Assembly: GCF_004022425.1 (NCBI RefSeq)
Contig: NZ_RBZY01000024.1
Coordinates: 1 to 53,494 of the forward strand
Direction: 5' to 3'
Origin: Microbacterium enclense
GTDB taxonomy: Bacteria; Actinomycetota; Actinomycetes; Actinomycetales; Microbacteriaceae
DNA length: 53,494 bases
Every line of letters starts with the position of its first letter. Position 1 is the first letter of the stretch. Below, piece by piece: positions 1 to 9,400 of this stretch. The notes beneath the pieces are model-generated. The model had not been told where the DNA came from. It saw only the letters and a list, made by a program, of their open reading frames with translations, and searched no databases. The position numbers and the translations under genes were made by a program.

Positions 1-1470
1 ATGCGAGGGCTCGTGAACAACCCCAAGGGTGAGATCATCCCGCGTCCGATCATCTCCTCGTACCGCGAGGGTCTGTCGGTCGCCGAGTACTTCATCGCGA
101 CGCACGGTGCCCGTAAGGGTCTGGCCGACACGGCTCTGCGTACGGCCGACTCGGGGTACCTCACGCGTCGTCTGGTGGACGTCTCGCAGGACGTCATCAT
201 CCGCGAGGAGGACTGCGGTACGTCGAAGGGCCTCGAGCTCCCGATCGCCGCGGTGGACACGACCGGCACCCTGGTCAAGGACGCCAACGTCGAGAACTCG
301 GTCTTCGCTCGCACGCTCGCCACGGCGGTCGTCGACGCGCAGGGCACGGTTCTGGCCGAGGCGGGCGACGACGTGGGCGACGTGCTCATCGACAAGCTGG
401 TCGCCGGTGGCGTCGAGACCATCAAGGTCCGCTCGGTCCTCACGTGCGACTCGGCCGTCGGTGTCTGCGCGAAGTGCTACGGCCGTTCGCTCGCGACCGG
501 AAAGATCGTCGACATCGGCGAGGCCGTCGGCATCATCGCGGCCCAGTCGATCGGTGAGCCCGGTACCCAGCTGACGATGCGTACCTTCCACACCGGTGGT
601 TCCGCGTCGGCCGACGACATCACGCAGGGTCTGCCCCGCGTGCAGGAGCTGTTCGAGGCGCGTACCCCCAAGGGTGCCTCGCCGATCGCCGAGGCCGACG
701 GCCGCATCACGATCGACGAGACCGAGAAGGCCAAGAAGGTCATCCTCACGCCCGACAACGGTGACGAGCCGGTCGTGTACCCGGTCCTGAAGCGTGCGAC
801 CCTCCTCGTCGAGGACGGCCAGCACGTCAAGGTCGGCGAGCCCCTCCAGGTCGGAACGCTCGACCCCAAGGAGGTCATGCGCGTGCAGGGTGCCCGCGAG
901 GTGCAGAAGTACCTCGTGAACGGCGTCCAGGGCGTGTACCGCTCGCAGGGTGTGCCGATCCACGACAAGCACATCGAGGTCATTGTTCGCCAGATGCTGC
1001 GCAAGGTCACCGTCGTCGACCACGGCGACACCGACCTCCTGCCCGGGGAGCTGGTGGACTTCAAGCGCTACCAGACCATCAACCGCGAGGCGGTCGGCGA
1101 GGGCAAGCGTCCCGCGTCGGGTCGTCCCGAGCTGATGGGTATCACCAAGGCGTCGCTGGCGACCGAGTCGTGGCTGTCGGCCGCGTCCTTCCAGGAGACC
1201 ACCCGCGTCCTGACGCAGGCGGCCATGGAAGGCAAGAGCGACCCGCTGGTCGGCCTCAAGGAGAACGTCATCATCGGAAAGCTCATCCCCGCCGGAACGG
1301 GACTTGCGAAGTACCGCAACGTCACCGTCGAGGCGACGGAGGAGGCCAAGAGCGAGCGGTACCCCAACCGCATCTTCGCCTCGGACGGCGCGTACAGCGA
1401 CGCCGACCTGAGCTACGTCGATTTCGACAGCTTCTCGACGGACGACTTCACGCCCGGCACATATAACTGA
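1..1470 (+). CDS. rpoC: RNA polymerase beta' subunit, C-terminal part
   Basis: The C-terminal 489 residues of the beta' subunit of RNA polymerase; the gene begins upstream of the window, so the ATG at base 1 is an internal Met. The second zinc-binding site of beta' is visible as C72 in EEDCGT and C149, C156 and C159 in [14 protein letters not shown]. It is followed by the bridge-helix/trigger-loop region ([18 protein letters not shown]) and the conserved switch and jaw segments further on ([17 protein letters not shown]). The reading frame is intact to a TGA at 1468-1470. Two hairpin terminators follow at once, so the rpoBC transcript probably ends here rather than running on to rpsL, which lies 18.5 kb downstream. 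Confidence 0.98.
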   Translation: MRGLVNNPKGEIIPRPIISSYREGLSVAEYFIATHGARKGLADTALRTADSGYLTRRLVDVSQDVIIREEDCGTSKGLELPIAAVDTTGTLVKDANVENSVFARTLATAVVDAQGTVLAEAGDDVGDVLIDKLVAGGVETIKVRSVLTCDSAVGVCAKCYGRSLATGKIVDIGEAVGIIAAQSIGEPGTQLTMRTFHTGGSASADDITQGLPRVQELFEARTPKGASPIAEADGRITIDETEKAKKVILTPDNGDEPVVYPVLKRATLLVEDGQHVKVGEPLQVGTLDPKEVMRVQGAREVQKYLVNGVQGVYRSQGVPIHDKHIEVIVRQMLRKVTVVDHGDTDLLPGELVDFKRYQTINREAVGEGKRPASGRPELMGITKASLATESWLSAASFQETTRVLTQAAMEGKSDPLVGLKENVIIGKLIPAGTGLAKYRNVTVEATEEAKSERYPNRIFASDGAYSDADLSYVDFDSFSTDDFTPGTYN

Positions 1471-1475
1471 TCGAG

Positions 1476-1501
1476 GGATGCCGCACCCCGGTGCGGCATC
1501 C
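1476..1501 (+). terminator. Hairpin terminator after rpoC (first)
   Basis: Perfect inverted repeat, GGATGCCGCAC / GTGCGGCATCC, with a 4-nt loop, five bases after the rpoC stop. There is no clear T-tract, as is common for actinobacterial terminators. The arms contain the 7-mer GGATGCC and its complement, which is frequent throughout this window. Confidence 0.8.
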
Positions 1502-1509
1502 TGATCTCC

Positions 1510-1541
1510 CGAAGGCCCCCGGCTCGCGCCGGGGGCCTTCG
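1510..1541 (+). terminator. Hairpin terminator after rpoC (second)
   Basis: A second perfect inverted repeat, CGAAGGCCCCCGGC / GCCGGGGGCCTTCG, with a 14-bp stem and a TCGC loop, 9 nt after the first. Stacked hairpins suggest strong termination of the highly expressed rpoBC transcript. Confidence 0.85.
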
Positions 1542-1643
1542 TCGGTTCCCGGCGGGTTTCGAGTCCGTGACGTCTCGCGAGCCCGGCGTGTCGCCGCGCC
1601 GACGCGCGGGGGCGGGTCGCCTACCGTGGTCGGGGAGGAACGG

Positions 1644-2243
1644 ATGGCTCGAGTCGCGGGACGCAGCGTCTGGATCGCGTGGCCGGTCGGCGTGCTGTGC
1701 GCCGCCGTGATCGCCGGTCTCGCCGTGCTCGCTGCGCCAGGACTCCCCGGTGCGGTGACCTTCGTCGGTGACACACTGCGGGCCGGTTCGACGACGGCCC
1801 CGTGGACGGACGCGCCGCGCGTGCCGGGGCCGGCGACGACGTGCCGCGATCTGTACACCCAGCCGATGTGGTCGACGCTGGTGTGGTCGCCCGAGGCGCT
1901 GCTCACGCAGCGTCGAACCGGAGCACTCTCGACTCCCGAGGCGGTCGCGGCCGCCGGGTCCACGCCCGTCGTCACCTGCCACTGGCGCGGGGAGTCCGGG
2001 CGGTGGCTCGAGACCAGCGTCGCGACGGTGTCGGCCGAGGGGGCGGCCGCCGTCGCGGCGACCCTGACGGGGCAGGGCTTCGCGTGTGCGGCCGACGGCG
2101 ATGCCACGCACTGCGAGCGCACCGCCGGCGACGTCGTCGAGGTGCATGACCTCCGTGGCGACCGGTGGGTGTCGTCGATGTTCGCGGGATGGATGCCGGA
2201 CGGTTACGCCGCGATCGTGGCATCCCGCGCCGTCGGCGAGTAG
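1644..2243 (+). CDS. Hypothetical membrane-anchored protein
   Basis: A protein of 199 residues with a single N-terminal hydrophobic segment (about residues 11-33), so it is probably exported and anchored. The ATG at 1644 is preceded by GGAGG at a good distance; the open frame upstream to 1491 runs through the terminator and is unlikely to be translated. The soluble part has spaced cysteines in the order TCRDLY, VTCHWRG, GFACA and HCERT, then a WMPDGYAAIVA-like tail. The same cysteine pattern and tail occur in the convergent lipoprotein gene immediately downstream, so the two are probably paralogues, perhaps with two disulfides each. I do not recognise a named family. The genes converge with only 7 nt between their stops. 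Confidence 0.8.
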   Translation: MARVAGRSVWIAWPVGVLCAAVIAGLAVLAAPGLPGAVTFVGDTLRAGSTTAPWTDAPRVPGPATTCRDLYTQPMWSTLVWSPEALLTQRRTGALSTPEAVAAAGSTPVVTCHWRGESGRWLETSVATVSAEGAAAVAATLTGQGFACAADGDATHCERTAGDVVEVHDLRGDRWVSSMFAGWMPDGYAAIVASRAVGE

Positions 2244-2250
2244 CCCGCTG

Positions 2251-2844
2251 TCAGCCGAAGATCGCGGCGATGATGCTCGCGGTGTACCCCGTGGGGGCGA
2301 GGTTGGAGTACTGGGTGTCGACGAGCACGTCATCGCGCCAGAACAGTGTGCGGCCGTCGTTGACCGGGTAGGTGTCGTTGATCCAGGTCTTCTCGCAGCG
2401 TGTGCCCTCGTCGGGGGTGTAGCAACTGAAACCCTGGGTGTTCACGAGGTCGTTGAGCATGTCGAGCGCGGGCCCCCGGTCCTTGCGGGCGATGACCGTC
2501 ACGAGCCCCGTCGTGTCGGCACGCGGGTCGCGCCAGATGCACACCAGCGATCCGTCGGGCTGAACGCCTGACGGGCCCAGAGCCGGGTCGTTGAGGGGGG
2601 TGGATCCGAGCTGCGACAACACATCGGGCGTGAGGATGGCGCGGCAGTCGGTGGGGATGGCCGCGGGGGCGGTCGTGGGGGTGAGCGTGGGGATCGGAGT
2701 GCCGTCGGGCGTCCGCGACTCGATGGGCGACGGCGCGCTGGGCGCGGAGTCGGAGCCCCCGTCCGGGGCGCACGCGCTGAGGGCGAGGACGGCGGCGACC
2801 GCGAGAACCGCGGCGCGGGCCGCTGCAGGAGGTCGTCCGGTCAT
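2251..2844 (-). CDS. Putative lipoprotein, paralogue of the 1644-2243 product
   Basis: A lipoprotein of 197 residues: a signal peptide ending in a lipobox (LALSAC, about residues 20-25), then a Ser/Pro/Thr-rich linker (roughly 26-62), then a compact domain. That domain carries DCRAIL, VCIWRDP, GFSCYT and TRCEK, and ends in APTGYTASIIAAIFG. The order and spacing of the cysteines and the Gly-Tyr tail match the neighbouring convergent membrane protein, so a local duplication with different anchoring (lipid versus transmembrane helix) is likely. The ATG at 2844 follows a TAGGGT -10 box by 7 nt, which favours leaderless translation. Function unknown; the fold is probably extracytoplasmic and disulfide-bonded. 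Confidence 0.82.
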   Translation of the reverse strand: MTGRPPAAARAAVLAVAAVLALSACAPDGGSDSAPSAPSPIESRTPDGTPIPTLTPTTAPAAIPTDCRAILTPDVLSQLGSTPLNDPALGPSGVQPDGSLVCIWRDPRADTTGLVTVIARKDRGPALDMLNDLVNTQGFSCYTPDEGTRCEKTWINDTYPVNDGRTLFWRDDVLVDTQYSNLAPTGYTASIIAAIFG

Positions 2845-2851
2845 GCCGCCC

Positions 2852-2857
2852 ACCCTA
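2852..2857 (-). promoter_or_regulatory. -10 box of a leaderless promoter
   Basis: TAGGGT on the minus strand, separated by 7 nt from the ATG at 2844. A TANNNT box 6-7 nt before a start codon is the typical layout of actinobacterial leaderless transcripts. No convincing -35 box is seen. Confidence 0.5.
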
Positions 2858-2971
2858 GGCGGAGCCGCCGACACGGTCGAGACCGACACACGACGGCACG
2901 CCTCCACGACGGGGACCGCGGCGCGGGTTAGCCTGGCCCGGCACCATATCTGCGCGCGTGAGGAGACCCCG

Positions 2972-4021
2972 ATGAGCGACCCCCAGTCGTACGGCGACCC
3001 CGTCGACGAGCCCAAGGAGGAGGCGCACGACGTTGTCGGGCGCGCCCACGAGGGACTCGCCGACGCCGAGGCCGCCCGCCGCGACGCGGTCGACCCGGAG
3101 GCCGCAGCCGCGGCCTGGGACGAGCGCGAGTCCGATCGTGACGCGGCGACGCCCGCGGCCACGACCACCGTGCACGACGCCTCGCCGGTGGAGCCGCAGA
3201 GCCAGACCCCCGTCTCCGCTCCCGCCGCGCCTCGATCCGTCGACATCGACGACGAGGACGCCCGCTGGGCGGCCTACGCCGCATCGGCCGAGCCCGAGAC
3301 GGGCGACGCGCCTGCCGCCGCGCAGCCGACCGCCGAGCCGGAGCGCCGCTACGATGTCGCCACACCCGCGGTCGCGGGCGCGACGGCCGCCGGCGCCGCA
3401 ACGGCGACCACCGCCTACGCATACGCGGACGAGACGCGCCCCGTCGGCGCCGCGCAGCCGATCTTCGTCCAGGCTCCCGAAGCTCCGCGCCCGCGCGGCA
3501 ACCGGGGTGCCGCGGGTGCGATCGGGCTTCTCGCCACCCTCGTGTTCGCCGTGCTCTTCCTCGCCGCGACCCTGGGCCTCGGGCTCCTCCTCGGCACGAT
3601 CCAGACGGCCGACCTCGCGGACGCGGCCCTCACGGCGCTCACGACATGGACGCTGTGGGTGCCCACGGTCGCGTTCTTCGTCGGCTTCTGGTTCCTCGGC
3701 GCGATCATCAACCGCGGCGGCTGGGGCCACTGGGTCGTCTGGGGTCTGCTCGTCGGCGTGATCTCGTGGGGCGGCTACCTGCTCGGCGCTCTCTTCCAGG
3801 CTCCGTTCTGGATGCTCACGGCCCGCCAGGGCGTGGACGTCCTCGAGCAGAGCGTCCTCGCCCCGCTGGCGATCGTGGCGTTCGTCCTCGGTCGGGAGCT
3901 GACGATCTGGTTCGGCGCCTGGGTCGCGAAGCGCGGCCGCCGCGTCACCGAACTGAACGACGAGGCGCAGCGCGAGTACGAGCGCACGCTCGAGGCCGGC
4001 CCGCAGCTCTCCCAGCGCTGA
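2972..4021 (+). CDS. Hypothetical multi-pass membrane protein with acidic N-terminal tail
   Basis: A protein of 349 residues. Residues 1 to about 180 are acidic and rich in Ala, Pro, Glu and Asp, and are probably disordered and cytoplasmic. From about residue 185 come four hydrophobic segments (AIGLLATLVFAVLFLAATLG; a WTLWVPTVAFFVGFWFLGAI stretch; WVVWGLLVGVISWGGYLLGA; LAPLAIVAFVLGRELTIWFG), then a basic cytoplasmic tail. GAGGAG lies 6 nt before the ATG at 2972, which sets the start; longer open frames upstream overlap the divergent lipoprotein promoter. I do not recognise the family. The next gene, also a small membrane protein, begins 11 nt downstream, so the two probably form an operon. 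Confidence 0.8.
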   Translation: MSDPQSYGDPVDEPKEEAHDVVGRAHEGLADAEAARRDAVDPEAAAAAWDERESDRDAATPAATTTVHDASPVEPQSQTPVSAPAAPRSVDIDDEDARWAAYAASAEPETGDAPAAAQPTAEPERRYDVATPAVAGATAAGAATATTAYAYADETRPVGAAQPIFVQAPEAPRPRGNRGAAGAIGLLATLVFAVLFLAATLGLGLLLGTIQTADLADAALTALTTWTLWVPTVAFFVGFWFLGAIINRGGWGHWVVWGLLVGVISWGGYLLGALFQAPFWMLTARQGVDVLEQSVLAPLAIVAFVLGRELTIWFGAWVAKRGRRVTELNDEAQREYERTLEAGPQLSQR

Positions 4022-4032
4022 GATCGGATGCC

Positions 4033-4518
4033 ATGACCGATACGCCGCGACCGGCGGGGGTGACCCCGCCGGTCGCCGTCGTTTTCGCGACGGTGACGTT
4101 CCTCGCTCTGGCCATCGGTGGGCTGGGGGTCGCCAGCCTCGCGCTGGACGCCGACGTGATCCCCGTGCGCGGCCTCGGGCCCCTGCCCGGGGTGGCGGGG
4201 ATGGTTCTGGCTCTCGCCGTGTTCGCCGGGGTTCTGCTCTGGGGTCTGCGCGCCGACCCGCCCGGTTACCTGACCGCGGTCCCCTGCGCGATCGGTGCCT
4301 ACGTGGGCGAGACGCTCGGCATCGCCGTCGGTGCCGCGCTGACCGGGGGCGACGCCGCCGGTGGTCTCGCCGCCGCGGGCGCGGTGGCGCTGGGATGGCC
4401 GGGTGCCGTGATCGCGGCAGCGGCGCTCCTCGCCGGCCTGTTCGGCGTCCTGCTGGTGCGCAGCCGCCGCGAGCGCCCGCAGTGGGGCTGGGAGCGCGAC
4501 GGCGAGGACGACCGCTGA
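4033..4518 (+). CDS. Hypothetical small integral membrane protein
   Basis: A protein of 161 residues with four predicted membrane segments (about residues 15-38, 52-70, 78-103 and 112-142) and a basic and acidic C-terminal tail ending WGWERDGEDDR. The ATG at 4033 follows the upstream stop by 11 nt, suggesting co-transcription with the preceding membrane protein. No catalytic motif is visible. The family is not recognised with confidence. Confidence 0.78.
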   Translation: MTDTPRPAGVTPPVAVVFATVTFLALAIGGLGVASLALDADVIPVRGLGPLPGVAGMVLALAVFAGVLLWGLRADPPGYLTAVPCAIGAYVGETLGIAVGAALTGGDAAGGLAAAGAVALGWPGAVIAAAALLAGLFGVLLVRSRRERPQWGWERDGEDDR

Positions 4519-4560
4519 TCCCCCGGCCGTGGCATCCCTGCGCATGCCGGGTTGTCGCAC

Positions 4561-4566
4561 TAGCGT
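4561..4566 (+). promoter_or_regulatory. -10 box of a leaderless promoter
   Basis: TAGCGT, then 6 nt, then the GTG start at 4573. The layout fits leaderless transcription, and no ribosome binding site is present before this gene. Confidence 0.5.
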
Positions 4567-4572
4567 AGGACT

Positions 4573-5235
4573 GTGGAGCGGTCGCTCGAGACGCAGGTCG
4601 GCCAGGCGGTGGACGCCTGGCTCGCGTGGCTGCCCCGGTGGGAGCCGGCGAACCACCGTGGACGCATCGCTCCGTGCCGCCGCTGCTTCGGCTCGCCGGT
4701 GCTGTCGGCCGCCGGACTCGGTTCCGATGTGCCGCACGGGGTGCAACACGGGCTGTCGACGCGGGTGAAGACGATCGTCGACCACGCCGTCGCGGAGTAC
4801 ACCTCGCGAAACCTTCCGATGCTGCAGACCGAGCTCGATCAGCAGGCCACGCGCAACCGCCGCCGCTCGTACCGCCCGGCGGAAGGGCTGGAACCCGAGT
4901 TCGAGGGGATGCCACTGGACCCCGAGCCGGAGCCCGGGGCGCCGTTCCTGTTCACGCTGTCGGGTCTGGCCGCCGAAGAGGATGCCGCGATCCCGGCCCT
5001 TCCCCCTCTCTCGGATGCCGCCAAGGCGGCGCTGCGCCAGGAGGTCGGACTCGCCGACGACTACGCGAACATGATCGGGCGCGAGGTGTGCGCCGTCCTG
5101 CTGCACCATCGGCTGCGCATCCAGGCGGCCGTCGCCGAGTACGTCGAACCGCAGGTTGCGGCGATGCTCGACGACCTGTCGCGCTCGCTCGACGCCCCGT
5201 TCGATCCGCGCGACCCGGGTCCATTGGCATCCTGA
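4573..5235 (+). CDS. Hypothetical protein with CxxC motif
   Basis: A soluble, mostly helical protein of 220 residues with one CxxC pair near residue 35 (APCRRCFG) and no partner pair, so any zinc site would need other ligands or a dimer. Acidic Pro/Glu stretches lie around residue 110-125. There is no signal peptide or membrane segment. The GTG at 4573 has no ribosome binding site but sits 6 nt after a TAGCGT box, so it is read as a leaderless gene. It stands between the membrane-protein pair and the kinase operon. The family is not recognised. Confidence 0.72.
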   Translation: MERSLETQVGQAVDAWLAWLPRWEPANHRGRIAPCRRCFGSPVLSAAGLGSDVPHGVQHGLSTRVKTIVDHAVAEYTSRNLPMLQTELDQQATRNRRRSYRPAEGLEPEFEGMPLDPEPEPGAPFLFTLSGLAAEEDAAIPALPPLSDAAKAALRQEVGLADDYANMIGREVCAVLLHHRLRIQAAVAEYVEPQVAAMLDDLSRSLDAPFDPRDPGPLAS

Positions 5236-5250
5236 GTCCCGTCCACAAGG

Positions 5251-5266
5251 CCGCCGACCCCGGCGG
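5251..5266 (+). terminator. Possible weak terminator hairpin
   Basis: CCGCCG / CGGCGG inverted repeat with an ACCC loop, followed by AGGGCTTTGTT. The stem is short, and the hairpin may simply separate the 4573-5235 gene from the kinase promoter. Confidence 0.35.
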
Positions 5267-5276
5267 AGGGCTTTGT

Positions 5277-5282
5277 TAGAGT
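5277..5282 (+). promoter_or_regulatory. Possible -10 box of the kinase operon
   Basis: TAGAGT matches the TANNNT -10 consensus and lies 55 nt before the kinase ATG. No good -35 box is visible at 17 nt. Confidence 0.35.
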
Positions 5283-5337
5283 TGCCGGGTTGTCCGCGCG
5301 AGAGGTGAGCGGGCGCGAGTTCCGGGGAGGGGGCACC

Positions 5338-6474
5338 ATGCCGCAGCGCCTGCCCTCGTCGCCCCCGATCCTGCCGGGCCTGGCGTACATCCGTCCCCTC
5401 GGGTCGGGCGGTTTCGCCGACGTCTTCCTCTACGGGCAGGACATGCCGCGTCGTGACGTCGCCGTGAAGGTGCTGCCGAGCGATGTGCGCGATCCCGACC
5501 TGCTGCGCATGTTCAACGCCGAGGCCGACGTGCTCGCCCACCTCTCGGCGCACCCGTCGATCGTGACGGTCTACCAGGCGGGGATCTCGGCCGACGGCCG
5601 CCCCTACATCGTGATGGAGTACTGCCCCGGCTCGCTCGCGCAGCGGTACCGGGTCGAGCGGATGCCGGTGGCCGAGGTTCTGTCCATCGGCGTACGCATG
5701 TCCGGAGCGCTGGAGTCGGCGCACCACGCCGGACTCGTGCACCGTGACGTGAAGCCCAGCAACATCCTCGTGACGACCTTCGGCGCTCCCGTGCTGGCGG
5801 ACTTCGGCATCTCCTCGTCGCTCCTGCGGCAGAGCGCCGACGAGATGCTCGCGATGAGCGTCCCGTGGAGCGCACCGGAGGTGGTCGCCGAGCAGACGGC
5901 CGGCACCGTCTCGAGCGAGGTCTGGAGCCTCGGAGCAACCGTCTACTCGCTGCTCGCCGGGCACAGTCCGTTCGAACGGCGCGAGCGCGGGCAGAACTCG
6001 CGCGAACAGTTGCGCCGTCGCATCGCCCGCGCGTCCTACACCGAGATCGCCCGCACCGACGTGCCGCCGTCGCTGCAGGCGGTGCTCGCTCGGACGATGT
6101 CGCGCAATCCCTCGGATCGGTTCGCGAGCGCGCGCGAGGTGGGGGAGGCGCTGCAGAAGGTGCAGGCCGAGCTCGGGCTCCCCGCCACCCCGCTCGAGGT
6201 GCCGGCGGCGGAGTGGGCACCCACCGCGCGCGCGGTCGATTTCGCGGACGGGAGCCTCCGCGGCCCCGCCCGTTCCCGCATCGAGCGCGACTCCGTTCGC
6301 AAGTCGAGCGCTCCCTCGGGCGTCGCCGGTCTCGCGCGCGACGAGGACACCGACATTTCGGCTCCGAGGCGGTCGCGGCGTCGGTTCCTGCCGTGGGCGC
6401 TGGCGGCCGCCACCCTGGTCGCCGCCGCCGCGGTCGTCGTCGCGGCGCTGCTGGCCACCGGGGTGGTGCGATGA
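5338..6474 (+). CDS. Membrane Ser/Thr protein kinase (PknB-like, no PASTA domain)
   Basis: A protein of 378 residues that should phosphorylate Ser/Thr residues at the cytoplasmic face. Kinase landmarks: Gly-rich loop GSGGFADVF (22-30), catalytic Lys44 (VAVKVL), Glu62, HRDVKPSN with Asp137, DFG at 155-157 and APE at 179-181. The usual Asp of the F helix (DVWSLG) is Glu here (SEVWSLG, about 194). The kinase domain ends near 290. A basic linker with the acidic-Thr motif DEDTDI (Thr338) leads to one transmembrane helix (about 351-375) and almost no extracellular part, so there is no sensor domain. GGGGAGGGGG before the ATG at 5338 sets the start. The next gene overlaps by ATGA. No PP2C phosphatase gene is found in the operon. 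Confidence 0.93.
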   Translation: MPQRLPSSPPILPGLAYIRPLGSGGFADVFLYGQDMPRRDVAVKVLPSDVRDPDLLRMFNAEADVLAHLSAHPSIVTVYQAGISADGRPYIVMEYCPGSLAQRYRVERMPVAEVLSIGVRMSGALESAHHAGLVHRDVKPSNILVTTFGAPVLADFGISSSLLRQSADEMLAMSVPWSAPEVVAEQTAGTVSSEVWSLGATVYSLLAGHSPFERRERGQNSREQLRRRIARASYTEIARTDVPPSLQAVLARTMSRNPSDRFASAREVGEALQKVQAELGLPATPLEVPAAEWAPTARAVDFADGSLRGPARSRIERDSVRKSSAPSGVAGLARDEDTDISAPRRSRRRFLPWALAAATLVAAAAVVVAALLATGVVR

Positions 6475-9400
6475 AGCGCCGGAGAATCGCGGGGCTGACG
6501 TCCGGCGTCGTCGCCGCGGTGCTCGTGGTCACGGCCAGCATCGTCTGGCCCGGTCTCGACGCGCAGGAGACCCCCGAGGTCGACACGTCGGTGTGGGCGC
6601 TGCAGACCGGCGACGGTCAGCGCTACGCGCGCGTCAACACCACCGTCGGCGAGCTCGACACCGTGCGGACCGCCGGGAACCCGAGCCAGGTCGCGCAGGG
6701 ACCGGACGGCGCGTACCTCTTCACCGACAGTTACAGCAAACTCGCGCGCATCGACGAGGCGCAGCCCATCGACCTGCAGGAGGAGCAGCTCGAGTCCGCC
6801 CCGGACACCCCACCGGGCACCACGTCGGTCGCCACGGCGGGCGACTACGTCGTCTACCGCACCGACACCGGTGCGCTCTACGCCAGCCGGCTCAGCCGGG
6901 CGGGGCAGTCGGTGACCGAGCTCGACCCGTTCGGGACGGCGGGCGACGACGATGCGCGCACCTACACCGCCGATGCCGTGGCCGTCGACGAGAGCGGCAT
7001 GCTGTTCGCCTACTCCGCGGTCGACGGTTCCGTCATCCGGTACGACATCGATGCCGATGAGCTCCGCGGCCGCGACGCCCTCGCGGTCGACGTCGCGTCG
7101 CCCGTGCTCACCGCCGCGGGGGAGCAGTGGGTGCTCGTCGACGCCGAGGAGGGGCGCGCCTGGGTCCGCGGTCGCGAGGAGCTCGACCTCGGCACCGCCG
7201 ATCAGCTGGTCGTCGGCGATCCCGATCCGGCCGCGCGCACCGTGTACCTGGCCGACGAGCAGTCGCTGTGGAGCATCCCGGTCGACGGGAGCGAACCGCG
7301 CCGAGAGGTGGGCGCGGGTGGCAACGTCCTGGGCCAGCCGGCCAAGCCCGTCACGCATTCCGGCATCACCTACGCGGCGTGGCTCCTGCCCGGCGACGCG
7401 CGCGGAACGCTCTGGCGGTCCGACGCGGGCGAGACCGACCTCGACTACGGCGGGGCGACGATGCCCGACCAACGACGGCCGGTGTTCGTCGCTACCGACC
7501 ACGCCGTCATCCTGAACGAGACACGCACCGGCTGGGTCTGGACGGTTCCCGACGGCGCGCTCGTCGCCTCGAGCCAGAGCTGGACGCTCGACGACCGCAC
7601 CGAGGAGGCCGCGGTGCAGAGCGAGGAGCAGCTCAGCGTCGTGCTCGATCCGAAGCCCCCCATCGCCGAGCCGGACGCGTTCGGCGTGCGCGCGGGCCGC
7701 CTGGTCACGCTGCCTGTTCTGCTGAACGACCACGACCCGAACGAGGACGTCCTCAGCATCGTCGGAGAGAGCGTCACGGGCCTCGACCCCGGCTTCGGAA
7801 GCCTTTCCGTGACCGACGACGGTCAGCGGCTCGCGGTCCGCGTCTCACCGGATGCCACGGGTGCGGCGACCTTCTCGTACGCGGTGACCGACGGGACCAC
7901 CGCCGACGGTCTCACCTCCGCGTCGACCACCGTGACGCTCACCGTGACGCCCGACACGGCGAACGCGGCCCCCGTCTGGTGCGGCGTCGAGAAGTGCCTG
8001 CAGCCGTGGCCTGCGCCCGAGGTCGCGCGCGGCGGCACCATCACGGTCCCCGTCCTCCCCGGCTGGGTCGACCCCGACGGCGACCCCCTGCTGCTGCTGT
8101 CGGTCGAGAATCCGAGCGGCGTGGGCAGCGTGGCATCCACCCCCGCCGGTGACGTCGTGTACCAGCACGCCGACGACGGGTCGGGCGGTGAGCAGACCGT
8201 CCAGCTCGACGTCACCGTGGCCGACACCGCAGGGGCGACGACGACGAAGCCGCTGCTGATCCGCGTGGCCCCCGATCCGGCGCTCGCGGTGCAGTCGTTT
8301 GCGATCGTGGACACGGCCGGCTCGGCGCTGACCGTCGATGTCGCCCCGCACGTCACGGGGACCGCCGGCGATGTGACGATCGGGGCGGTGCGGGTCCTCG
8401 ACGACGCGGCCGCGACGGCGACGGTCGTCGGCGGGACGACGACGTTCGATTTCACCGCCGCGCAGCCGGGCGTCTACCGCGTCGACTTCACCGTGACCGG
8501 GGCCGGACGCGACGCCACCGGCACGGCACGGATCACCCTGCTCCCGGCCGACGCCCCGGCGCAGCTGTCGACGGCCCCGGTGGTGGCCTTCGTCCGCCCG
8601 CAGGAGGATGCCACGCTCGACGTGTTCGCCGCGGTCTCCAACCCGACGGGGCGCGTGCTGTTGCTGAGCGATGTCGTCGCGGCCGCGGAGGAGGGTGCTG
8701 CGCTCGCCGTCGACACGGTCGGACAGAACGATCTCCGCGTCTCCGGGACGACGGCCGACGGCGGCGCCGGGCTCCTGGGCACCGTGGCGTACACGGTCAG
8801 CGACGGCACGGACGACGATGGGTCCCGCGTGGTCGGCGAGGCGACGGTGTATCTCCTACCGCCCGCGCCCGAGATCGCCCCGATCGCGGTCGACGACACC
8901 GTGACCGTCCGCGCGGGAGCGCAGGCCGACATCCCGGTGCTCGACAACGACGTGTCCCCGGCCGGGGGACGCCCCACCCTCGACCCGGCATCCGTGCAGG
9001 TGAGCCCGTCCGCCGACGGTCTGGCGTTCGCCTCGGGCGGGGTCCTGCGCTACCTCGCGCCCACCGCCGCGGGATCGTACGAGGTGACCTACCGCGTCTA
9101 CACGACGGGCACGCCGTCGCTGTGGGACGAGGCGACCGTGCGAATCACCGTCCTCGGTCCCGAGGCCAACCGCGCGCCCGTCCCCGACACCCTGCAGGGT
9201 CGCGTCCTCAGCGGCGGGACGACGACCGTGCCGTTCCGCAGCTTCGGGGCCGACCCCGACGGAGACGCGGTGGTGCTCGATCGCATCGTGACGCAGCCCG
9301 ACCGGGGCACGGCCTCGATCTCGGCCGACGGCTCGGCGATCGTGTACTCCTCGGTTCCCGGCGACCGCGGCCAGGTGTCGTTCCGCTACCGCGTCGCCGA

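Noticed and set aside
5865..6470. Upstream extension of the giant Ig-like protein
   Set aside because: It lies wholly in another frame of the kinase gene. The ATG at 6471, with the standard overlap and a signal sequence, is the real start.
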